This document shows, in pieces, positions 1-5,734 of a stretch of 7,868 nucleotides of DNA. A program made the translations under genes and the position numbers. This DNA is from Endomicrobium sp. (GTDB lineage: Bacteria; Elusimicrobiota; Endomicrobiia; Endomicrobiales; Endomicrobiaceae), in NCBI GenBank assembly GCA_031278405.1, contig JAITKL010000034.1, positions 1 to 7,868 on the forward strand. The letters run 5' to 3'. The notes below the pieces were generated by a model that worked only from the letters and a program-made list of their open reading frames with translations, made no database searches and was not told where the DNA came from. Every line of letters starts with the position of its first letter. The stretch's first letter is position 1.

Positions 1-183
1 AACATTAAAAACGCTACTATGTACATAATGCGTCATACTTTTGCAAGCCATTTAGCAATGAGAGGAGAATCTCTGAAAGCTATACAAGAATTACTAGGAC
101 ACGCAGATATTAAAACTACGATGATTTATGCAAACGTAAGTCCTGCTTACTTAAACAATGCTGTTGCAAAACTACAATATTGA
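1..183 (+). CDS. Tyrosine recombinase (phage/ICE-type integrase), C-terminal fragment
   Basis: Frame 1 is open from the window edge to TGA at 181-183, giving the last 60 residues of a site-specific tyrosine recombinase; the N-terminal and core-binding parts lie outside the window. Residues 11-17 (RHTFASH) carry the box II arginine (codon 31-33), LLGH gives the second catalytic His (codon 100-102), and IYANVSP carries the nucleophilic Tyr (codon 127-129). The tail SPAYLNNAVAKL resembles mobile-element integrases, where YxHLSPEHxxxAVxxL is usual, more than XerC/XerD. Such enzymes cut and rejoin DNA at attachment sites, often in tRNA genes, and here the gene converges on tRNA-Phe. The box II motif HxxR reads YIMR, so the usual catalytic His is Tyr (TAC, one transition from CAC). 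That may reduce activity, although Tyr is tolerated in some family members. The family is clear; the identity of the element is unknown. Confidence 0.9.
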   Translation, partial: NIKNATMYIMRHTFASHLAMRGESLKAIQELLGHADIKTTMIYANVSPAYLNNAVAKLQY

Positions 184-186
184 TAT

Positions 187-214
187 AAAAAACGTACGAA
201 TTTTAATCTGTACG
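187..214 (-). terminator. Intrinsic terminator downstream of tRNA-Phe
   Basis: On the minus strand a CGTAC/GTACG stem (210-214 with 193-197) encloses 12 nt that can add three more pairs after a mismatch. Six T residues follow at once (192-187). It lies about 30 nt beyond the tRNA 3' end and would end the transcript carrying tRNA-Phe. Read on the plus strand the hairpin has no T tract after it, so it does not look like a terminator for the integrase. The stem is short, so efficiency is uncertain. Confidence 0.5.
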
Positions 215-231
215 ACCAAAAAACGACCAAA
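212..231. repeat. Two direct repeats acgaccaaa, 11 bp apart
   Basis: The 9-mer acgaccaaa occurs at 212-220 and again at 223-231, a start-to-start distance of 11 bp, about one helical turn. It sits between the integrase stop and the tRNA 3' end and overlaps the last bases of the terminator stem. Direct repeats phased by one turn next to an integrase gene are typical arm-type binding sites for tyrosine recombinases. That role is inferred from position only; chance duplication in AT-rich DNA is possible. Confidence 0.4.
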
Positions 232-245
232 TCATATATAAAATA

Positions 246-318
246 TGCTGAGGGACAGAATCGAACTGTCGACACCAGGTTTTTCAGACCTGTGCTCTAC
301 CAACTGAGCTACCTCAGC
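246..318 (-). tRNA. tRNA-Phe (anticodon GAA)
   Basis: A complete 73-nt cloverleaf reads on the minus strand. The acceptor stem is GCTGAGG/CCTCAGC, the D arm includes AGCTCAGTTGGTAGAGC, the anticodon stem CAGGT/ACCTG holds loop CTGAAAA with anticodon GAA, and the T arm is GACAG-TTCGATT-CTGTC. The discriminator is A (position 246). CCA is not encoded, since the next bases read TAT, so it must be added by the CCA-adding enzyme. The tRNA decodes UUU/UUC. It lies downstream of the YtxH-like gene on the same strand with no convincing promoter of its own, so it may be processed from that operon's transcript. Its 3' half is a plausible attachment site for the adjacent integrase. Confidence 0.97.
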
Positions 319-321
319 ATA

Positions 322-364
322 CCCCCAAAAGCTATTAGGACTTTCAAAAGCCTTTTATCAGGGG
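322..364. other. Imperfect hairpin between ytxH-like gene and tRNA-Phe
   Basis: On the plus strand, CCCC and AAAAG (322-331) can pair with CTTTT and GGGG (352-364), with small internal loops and about 20 unpaired nt at the tip. On the minus strand the structure ends only 3 nt before the mature tRNA 5' end and no T tract follows, so it is not an intrinsic terminator. It could help RNase P or another nuclease release the tRNA from a longer transcript, or it may be fortuitous. The rest of 319-412 shows nothing else I can name. Confidence 0.2.
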
Positions 365-412
365 TCTCAACAACTTTACTTATTTTATCTTTTCCATCTT
401 CGTAGACCTTTC

Positions 413-595
413 TTATTCTTTTTCGGTTAAATCTTCGACTAAATCTTTAATCTTATCGGCGACATGTTCACTAAATTTCTTTATGTCTCGCCTTGTCTCT
501 TTACCAGACTTAGGAGCATACAATACTCCAAGCATTGCTCCTATTAGTCCGCCCAAAATAAAAGTTAATAAAGTATCTTTATTATTATCGCTCAT
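413..595 (-). CDS. YtxH-like small membrane protein
   Basis: A 60-residue protein with one membrane segment (about residues 9-27) that is rich in glycine (GGLIGAMLG). It runs straight into the family signature YAPKSGKETR (26-35), followed by a charged amphipathic tail that looks helical and ends DLTEKE. The GxxGxxxGxLxAPxSGxETR pattern is the hallmark of YtxH-like proteins (PF12732), usually short proteins of unknown biochemical role linked in Bacillus to general stress regulons. The start ATG overlaps the TGA of the upstream gene as ATGA. A strong ribosome site, GAGGGG at 603-608, lies 7 nt before it, inside the end of the preceding gene, so translation is probably coupled. Pairing with a YtxG-like gene mirrors B. 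subtilis ytxG-ytxH. Function is not assigned beyond the family. Confidence 0.85.
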   Translation of the reverse strand: MSDNNKDTLLTFILGGLIGAMLGVLYAPKSGKETRRDIKKFSEHVADKIKDLVEDLTEKE

Positions 596-888
596 CCCTC
601 TTCCCCTCTATCTGCTTTTTTTCTTTTATTAACGCTTGACAAAGCGTAAAAGATAAGAGAAACTACTGAAACAGCTGGAGATGATATTTTTTTGGTTAAC
701 GAGATAAATTTGCTTGACACTCTGCTGACAACATCTAGTTCAGAGTTAAGTTTATGTAAAGCCTTTTCAAACTCTCTAGCCACTTTTCTAACCTTAAAAA
801 GAGCAATTATCAAAAAAACTGCGCCAACCGTCACAGAAACGGCTATTAAAGTTAACGCAATAACTATCACTAATTCGCATGATTTCAT
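592..888 (-). CDS. YtxG-like (DUF948-type) membrane-anchored protein
   Basis: A 98-residue protein with an N-terminal membrane anchor (about 6-31). Next comes a charged, probably helical or coiled-coil stretch (32-68, with KVAREFEKALHKLNSELD), then a second weaker hydrophobic patch (72-86) and a basic then acidic tail. This build, and its place directly before a YtxH-like gene with an ATGA overlap, fit DUF948/YtxG proteins. The residue match itself is loose, so the assignment rests mostly on context. The ATG at 888 is only 7 nt from a near-consensus -10 box and has no ribosome-binding site before it, so the mRNA could be leaderless. A GTG at codon 7 is the only near alternative and also lacks a Shine-Dalgarno. 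The gene is first in a likely unit with the YtxH-like gene and tRNA-Phe. Function unknown. Confidence 0.7.
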   Translation of the reverse strand: MKSCELVIVIALTLIAVSVTVGAVFLIIALFKVRKVAREFEKALHKLNSELDVVSRVSSKFISLTKKISSPAVSVVSLIFYALSSVNKRKKADRGEEG

Positions 889-895
889 GGAGAAG

Positions 896-924
896 ATTGT
901 AACATAAACCTCACTTTATGTCAA
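896..924 (-). promoter_or_regulatory. Sigma70-type promoter for ytxG-like/ytxH-like/tRNA-Phe unit
   Basis: On the minus strand a perfect -35 TTGACA (919-924) is followed by exactly 17 bp and a -10 TACAAT (896-901, 5 of 6 to TATAAT). It lies in the 42-bp gap between the uvrB stop and the YtxG-like ATG. The predicted start of transcription, 6-8 nt past the -10 box, falls at about 887-890, on or next to the ATG. This is the strongest promoter match I found in the window. The assignment is by sequence alone. Confidence 0.75.
902..921. promoter_or_regulatory. Palindrome ACATAAA-N6-TTTATGT within promoter spacer (candidate operator)
   Basis: A perfect 7-bp inverted repeat separated by 6 bp fills the spacer between the -35 and -10 boxes and overlaps three bases of the -35 box. 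Half-sites are centred about 13 bp apart, suitable for a dimeric helix-turn-helix repressor that would block RNA polymerase. The regulator is unknown. As a hairpin it is AT-only in the stem and on the minus strand has no T tract after it, so an operator reading is preferred to a terminator. Confidence 0.4.
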
Positions 925-930
925 TTTTTC

Positions 931-2961
931 TTACTTCTTTTTTTTCTTTCTCAATGATGTAGTGCCTAATTTCATATTTTTTAATTCAAGCATTTTATCC
1001 CTTAGGGCTGCGGCTGTCTCAAAATCTAGATTTTCAGCCGCATCTTTCATTTGCACTTCCAATTCTTTGATTATACTATCAATATTTTTAGGTGTAACGG
1101 CATAATCGTATCTTTCTTTTTTAACAATTTGCGATATAGACTTCTGTCTTGATAATTTTTGAAATTCGTCAAGCTCGTGAATAGCTTTTATTATTGTCTT
1201 TGGCTGAATACCATTTTTTTCATTGTATTCAATCTGTTTTTTTCTACGACGTTCCATCTCATTTAAAGCTTTTTGCATTGAACCTGTCATGTTATCTGCA
1301 TAAAAAATAACACGACCGTCTATATTTCTTGCAGCTCTGCCGCAAATCTGTATAAGAGTAGGCTCAGAGCGCAAAAAACCTTCTTTGTCGGCATCTAAAA
1401 TAGCTACCAATGACACTTCGGGTAAATCTAAACCTTCTCTCAAAAGATTTATTCCCACCAACACATCAAATTTGCCCAACCGAAGGTTCTTGATGATCTC
1501 TATTCTCTCCAACGTTTCTATTTCTGAATGCAAATATTCAACTTTAAAACCTTTTTCTTTAAGGTAAAAGGCTAAATCCTCAGCAGTTTTTTTTGTAAGA
1601 GTAGTAATCAAAGTTCTTTGTTCTTTATCAACTGTTTTTTTGATTTCAATCATTAAATCTTGTATTTGTCCCTTAATAGGACGAATGACAACTTTAGGAT
1701 CCACAAGACCTGTGGGACGGATAATCAAATCAATTATATTCTTTTTACTTCTTTTAAGCTCGTAAGCTCCAGGCGTCGCAGATACCATCATGATCTTTTT
1801 TATAAGCCCCTCAAACTCATTGAATCTTAACGGTCTATTATCCAGCGCGGATGGAAGTCTAAAACCAAAATCTATAAGAGTCTGTTTTCTATTTCTATCA
1901 CCTTCGTACATCCCCCTAATCTGTGGTAGAGATATATGCGACTCATCGGCTATTATTAAAAAATCGTTATTATCTTGTAAAAAATAATCTATAAGAGTAG
2001 TTGGTCTTGCTCCATCAGGATTTCCAGACAAATGTCTTGAATAATTTTCAATGCCATTACAAGAACCTGTTTCCCTCAATATTTCCATATCATACTTTGT
2101 TCTCTGCTCAAGTCTTTGCGCCTCTAAGAACCTATTCTGAGACTTTAGAACCTTAAGACGCCCATCCAATTCAATCTGTATATTTTTTAAGGCTCTTTCA
2201 ATCTTTTTTCCATCTGTAACAAATAACTTTGCAGGATATATGTAAGCCTTATTTTTTTTGTTTATTATCTCGCATGTAAGAGGATTAAACTCTTTTATGC
2301 TTTCTATTTCGTCTCCATAAAATTCAATCCTTATAGCAGTCTCAAGATAAGCTGGGAAAATTTCAACTGTATCTCCTTTAACTCTAAAACGACCCCTTAT
2401 AAATTCAACCTCATTTCTTTCATAATAGCTTGCCACAAGCTCGGATAACAGTATCTTCATTGATTTCTCTTCACCTGAGATAATTTCAATACACCTATTT
2501 TGATAATCTTTAGGTGAGCCAAGATTATATATGCATGAAACAGATGCCACTACAATAACGTCTTTTCTTTCCAGTAGAGACGTTGTGGCTTTAAGTCTAA
2601 GCTTGTCTATGTGATCGTTTATAGAAGCGTCTTTTTCTATATACGTATCGCTTGATGGAATATATGCTTCAGGTTGATAGTAATCATAATAAGATATGAA
2701 ATATTCAATTGCATTATTTGGAAAAAAAGATTTAAACTCAGCATAAGTTTGAGCCGCTAAAATTTTATTCGGGGAGATTATAATAGTAGGCTTTTGAAGT
2801 TTTTCTATTACGTTTGCCATAACAAAAGTTTTACCTGAACCAGTAACACCAAGCAAAACCTGCGAGTCTTTACCTTTAAGATAATTATGATAAAGTTCGT
2901 CAATTGCATGAGGCTGATCGCCTGATGGCTTGAAGTTTGATACTAATTTAAATTTCTCCAT
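931..2961 (-). CDS. uvrB: UvrABC excision nuclease subunit B (UvrB)
   Basis: UvrB is the damage-verifying helicase-like subunit of nucleotide excision repair. It is loaded by UvrA and then recruits UvrC for incision. From the ATG at 2961 the protein is 676 residues, the normal family length. Visible in order: GVTGSGKT Walker A (38-45); the aromatic beta-hairpin YYDYYQPEAYIP (91-102) that clamps a DNA strand; the DESH Walker B box (339-342) followed by RLPSALDNRP; helicase motifs GINLLREGLDLPEV and QICGRAAR (538-545, usually QTIGRAAR); and a C-terminal UVR domain (about 627-661) for UvrC contact, ending in a Lys-rich tail. An in-frame TTG at 3033 would add 24 residues unlike any UvrB, so I reject it. 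Upstream of the chosen ATG is an A-rich leader without a clear Shine-Dalgarno. The gene follows the decayed surE on the same strand, with no clear promoter or terminator between them. Confidence 0.97.
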   Translation of the reverse strand: MEKFKLVSNFKPSGDQPHAIDELYHNYLKGKDSQVLLGVTGSGKTFVMANVIEKLQKPTIIISPNKILAAQTYAEFKSFFPNNAIEYFISYYDYYQPEAYIPSSDTYIEKDASINDHIDKLRLKATTSLLERKDVIVVASVSCIYNLGSPKDYQNRCIEIISGEEKSMKILLSELVASYYERNEVEFIRGRFRVKGDTVEIFPAYLETAIRIEFYGDEIESIKEFNPLTCEIINKKNKAYIYPAKLFVTDGKKIERALKNIQIELDGRLKVLKSQNRFLEAQRLEQRTKYDMEILRETGSCNGIENYSRHLSGNPDGARPTTLIDYFLQDNNDFLIIADESHISLPQIRGMYEGDRNRKQTLIDFGFRLPSALDNRPLRFNEFEGLIKKIMMVSATPGAYELKRSKKNIIDLIIRPTGLVDPKVVIRPIKGQIQDLMIEIKKTVDKEQRTLITTLTKKTAEDLAFYLKEKGFKVEYLHSEIETLERIEIIKNLRLGKFDVLVGINLLREGLDLPEVSLVAILDADKEGFLRSEPTLIQICGRAARNIDGRVIFYADNMTGSMQKALNEMERRRKKQIEYNEKNGIQPKTIIKAIHELDEFQKLSRQKSISQIVKKERYDYAVTPKNIDSIIKELEVQMKDAAENLDFETAAALRDKMLELKNMKLGTTSLRKKKKK

Positions 2962-3077
2962 TTTTTTGTTTTGTCTGCCGCAATTCTGTATTGTGCGCAT
3001 CCACTCATTTATTTTTTTGTGTAAACTCCACAATCACGCACCTTGCAGAATTAGCAAAATATCGCACAATTAACTTA

Positions 3078-3540
3078 CTAGCCTAATTTATTTTTTGTAC
3101 TTTTTATCATAGAAAAAAAACAGAATGAGTAGTCTTCTGCATACATTTCTGCAACCGAAACAACTATTGATGGAATTTCTTTCATAGCTTCTTGTCTTGC
3201 AGCTCCTATCGCCCCTGAATATATTACCGTCTTGCCCTGTAAGTTTGAACATGTGTTAATACCAGAAACAGCTAAATCTATTTTATTTTAAAAGAAAGTA
3301 TGATTCATATTTACACAGTCAGCAGGAGTACTGCTTTTGATATTTTGATATATAGAATTTTTTTTCTATTTTTTCCACTTTTTTTATTTGGCGAAATATA
3401 TGCCGTGACCTGTTCCAGACATTTGATTTTTTTTGGAACAATAACACATAAACTTTAGTTATTTTAGAAAGCTCTCTTATAAGCAGTCGTAATCCTGAAC
3501 ATTTCATTCCGTCGTCATTTGAAATCAGGATTTTATACAT
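3078..3540 (-). pseudogene. surE: surE pseudogene (5'-nucleotidase/survival protein SurE), frameshifted and truncated
   Basis: SurE is a metal-dependent nucleoside 5'-monophosphate phosphatase of about 250 residues. The N-terminus (MYKILISNDDG, then LRLLIRELSKITKVYV) is clear from the ATG at 3540, but the continuation is spread over three frames. VIVPKK reads in a second frame (3445 onward) and NQMSGTGHGIYFAK in a third (3428-3387). IKKVEKIEKKFYIS returns to the first frame. STPADCV (3332-3312), KIDLAVSGIN (to 3255), VIYSGAIGAARQEA and IPSIVVSVA are again in the third frame, after an in-frame TAA at 3290-3288. The frame ends at TAG 3080-3078, well short of the usual C-terminus. The family metal ligands (Asp-Asp of NDDG, Ser of SGTGH, Asn of SGIN) are all still encoded, so decay looks recent. 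The start overlaps the murG stop by 8 nt, showing it was once the next gene of that operon. The stretch 2962-3077 holds no recognisable coding remnant. Confidence 0.93.
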
Positions 3541-4621
3541 ATTTTATACATTTAGTTATTTCCTCATATATTATTTCTTGTGGCAATTTAACAATATCTT
3601 TTTCTGCAGCTTCTTTTGCGTTTATCTTAAGAATTTCAACAACTTCCAATAGACTTTTTTCTGTAAAATCCTTTTCTTCAATTATTTTTACTTTTCCTTT
3701 TTCTTCAATTACTTTAGCATTCCAATATTGATGATTGTCTGTCGCATACGGATATGGAATTAAAACGGCAAGCTTTCCTAAAGCCTTAAGCTCAAAAACA
3801 GTTCCCGCACCTGCACGCGATATAACCATATCGCACACGGCATAAGCGTATGCTATATTATTGTGCATATAGTTAAATATTCTGTAATTCGCACGCGCTC
3901 CGACAATATTTTGTATCCTTGTAAAATCTTTAGTTCCAGTTATATGAATTACTTGTATTTCATTGCTTGAAACAAAACGTAAAAGAGCTTTACACGTAAC
4001 TTCGTTCAATTTTACTGCTCCCAAAGTGCCTCCAAAAACTAAAACTGTAAAAATATTGTCATTTAAACTAAGCATTTTTAAAGCATTGTTCTTTGATACG
4101 CTAAGAATATCTCTCCGAACAGGATAACCAGAAACAACAAGATTTTTATTTTTAAAATATTTTGTAGAAAAACTAAAACTTACAAAAGTCTCGTCTACTA
4201 TTTTATTTAGAAGTATATTAGCTTTTCCCGGAATTGTATTCTGCTCGTGTATAAAAGTTTTCTTTCCTAAAGTTTTAGCAGCAAATAATACAGGAACAGC
4301 AAGATAACCACCTGTTCCGATAACAGCTGCGGGGTTTATATAAAGAATCTGTTTTAAAGCTTTTAAAAAGGAAATTTTTAATTTAGCTAAAAATACTACG
4401 AATGAAAATGAAAATTTTCTTGGCATTCCAACCATATTAAAAGCCACATATTGGAAACCACTATTGTTTAAAATTTCAAGAGATGCAGAATTATTATTTA
4501 TAAAAAAAATAGGATTACAACCTTTTTTCTGAAACTCTTTAGCCAAAGCTATGCCCGGGTATATATGTCCGCCTGTACCGCTTGTTGCAATAATAATATT
4601 TTCCTTTTTATCTTTTTTCAT
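3533..4621 (-). CDS. murG: UDP-GlcNAc:lipid I N-acetylglucosaminyltransferase (MurG)
   Basis: MurG transfers GlcNAc from UDP-GlcNAc onto lipid I at the inner face of the membrane, giving lipid II. The 362-residue length is normal for this GT-B enzyme. Visible are the first glycine loop SGTGGHIYPG (14-23, catalytic-site His19), a second loop GTGGYLAVP (102-110), HEQNTIPG (125-132), the C-domain loop GGTLGA (197-202), the UDP-GlcNAc-binding segment SRAGAGTVFE (268-277), and DNHQYWNA (295-302). One deviation is SGYPVR (164-169), where most homologues have TGNPVR. The ATG lies inside the end of ftsW (14-nt overlap) without a strong Shine-Dalgarno, so translation is probably coupled to ftsW. The stop overlaps the start of the surE remnant. 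murC, a frequent next gene in dcw clusters, is absent here. Confidence 0.97.
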   Translation of the reverse strand: MKKDKKENIIIATSGTGGHIYPGIALAKEFQKKGCNPIFFINNNSASLEILNNSGFQYVAFNMVGMPRKFSFSFVVFLAKLKISFLKALKQILYINPAAVIGTGGYLAVPVLFAAKTLGKKTFIHEQNTIPGKANILLNKIVDETFVSFSFSTKYFKNKNLVVSGYPVRRDILSVSKNNALKMLSLNDNIFTVLVFGGTLGAVKLNEVTCKALLRFVSSNEIQVIHITGTKDFTRIQNIVGARANYRIFNYMHNNIAYAYAVCDMVISRAGAGTVFELKALGKLAVLIPYPYATDNHQYWNAKVIEEKGKVKIIEEKDFTEKSLLEVVEILKINAKEAAEKDIVKLPQEIIYEEITKCIKYV

Positions 4622-5726
4622 TATATTTTATCTTTATACTGTACTCTGATAAATTTATCAATATTCCAGCTGCCGCCATACTTATAGCAAGAGATGTTCC
4701 TCCAAAAGATATAAAAGGAAGAGGAAATCCCTTTGGCGGAAATATCCCAGTGGCAACGGATACATTTATAACTGCTTGAAAAACAATAACAAACGTTATA
4801 CCTAAACATAAATATTCAGAAAAAACATCAGGCATACATTTACTCATCTTTATCCCTTTAAAAAATAGATAGATAAAAAAAGCAATAACAGCACAGACTC
4901 CTAAAAACCCCAACTCCTCCCCAATAATAGAAAAAATAAAATCGGTGTGGGCTTCTGGTAAATACATAAGTTTCATCTCACTTTTACCTAGTCCTCTGCC
5001 AAAAAATCCACCAGCACCTAAAGCATTTAAAGACTGTTTTACTTGATATGAAGTAGCGTCAATATTTATAAAAGACGCTAAATAATCGTGAAATCTTGCA
5101 AGCCTATACGGTCTCCTTATTATTTCTTCAACAACTAACAATGTGACAATCATACCGCTACCGAAGACAACCTTCATTGACAATCCTGCGCAAAAAAGCA
5201 TAGCAAAACATACTGTAGCTATCAGAATAGGCGTTCCTAAGTCAGGCTCTAACGCGATAGGAAATAACATAAAAAGAATTATGGCTGACGGAGCTATCAG
5301 TCCTTTTAATTTTTCAATCATGTTTTTTTTTCTTGATATAAAGTCAGCAATTATTATAACTATTGCTATTTTTGAAAATTCAGAGGGTTGAATAGTGAAG
5401 AAACCAAAATTTAGCCATCGTTTTGCTCCAAGTCTTGATACTCCAAAAAATAACACAGCTACGACAAAAATCCAAGAAATAATATAAATTACTCTTGCAT
5501 GTTTTTTATAAAATTTATAATTGATTATAAAAGCTGTTATAAACATTGCGCCAAAACCTATTAAAAGCCACAATATTTGCTTTAAAAAAAATTTGTATGG
5601 ACTAGACCATCTAAGATATGCGCTAATAAAGCTAGAAGAAAAAACCATGACTGTTCCAAAAATGACGCACAAACATATCAAGACTATAAGCGTATTGTCT
5701 GGTTTCCTAAAATCTATTTTGAACAT
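4608..5726 (-). CDS. ftsW: Septal peptidoglycan glycosyltransferase FtsW (SEDS family)
   Basis: A polytopic membrane protein of 372 residues with about ten hydrophobic segments. SEDS motifs appear in order: GAKRWLNFG (100-108), TIQPSEFSK (111-119), EPDLGTPILI (160-169), LPEAHTDFIFSIIGEELGF (256-274) and PKGFPLPFISFGGTSL (331-346). Asp262 of HTDF lies in the large extracytoplasmic loop and matches the residue thought to be catalytic in RodA/FtsW. FtsW polymerises lipid II into glycan strands at the septum, with a partner class B penicillin-binding protein (FtsI, not in this window). I call it FtsW rather than RodA because it sits between murD and murG. The start is well supported: AGGTGAGG at 5729-5736 ends 2 nt before the ATG and overlaps the murD stop. 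The last 14 nt overlap murG. Confidence 0.95.
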   Translation of the reverse strand: MFKIDFRKPDNTLIVLICLCVIFGTVMVFSSSFISAYLRWSSPYKFFLKQILWLLIGFGAMFITAFIINYKFYKKHARVIYIISWIFVVAVLFFGVSRLGAKRWLNFGFFTIQPSEFSKIAIVIIIADFISRKKNMIEKLKGLIAPSAIILFMLFPIALEPDLGTPILIATVCFAMLFCAGLSMKVVFGSGMIVTLLVVEEIIRRPYRLARFHDYLASFINIDATSYQVKQSLNALGAGGFFGRGLGKSEMKLMYLPEAHTDFIFSIIGEELGFLGVCAVIAFFIYLFFKGIKMSKCMPDVFSEYLCLGITFVIVFQAVINVSVATGIFPPKGFPLPFISFGGTSLAISMAAAGILINLSEYSIKIKYNEKR

Positions 5727-5734
5727 ATCCTCAC

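Noticed and set aside
1..183. Integrase fragment as chromosomal XerC or XerD
   Set aside because: The C-terminal tail IYANVSPAYLNNAVAKL matches mobile-element integrases better than the Xer ending, and the gene abuts a tRNA gene.
692..907. Plus-strand open frame of 71 codons opposite the YtxG-like gene
   Set aside because: It is the antisense shadow of a hydrophobic coding region, with no ribosome site or recognisable protein.
902..921. Palindrome read as an intrinsic terminator for uvrB
   Set aside because: The stem is AT-only and on the minus strand is followed by TACAATC, not a T tract; it coincides instead with a promoter spacer. A T run follows it only on the plus strand, where no gene needs termination.
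2962..3033. N-terminal extension of UvrB from a TTG at 3033 (24 extra residues)
   Set aside because: UvrB normally begins within a few residues of the FxxxSxFKPSGDQP segment. The extension resembles no UvrB, starts with TTG and has no Shine-Dalgarno, and the ATG at 2961 gives the family length.
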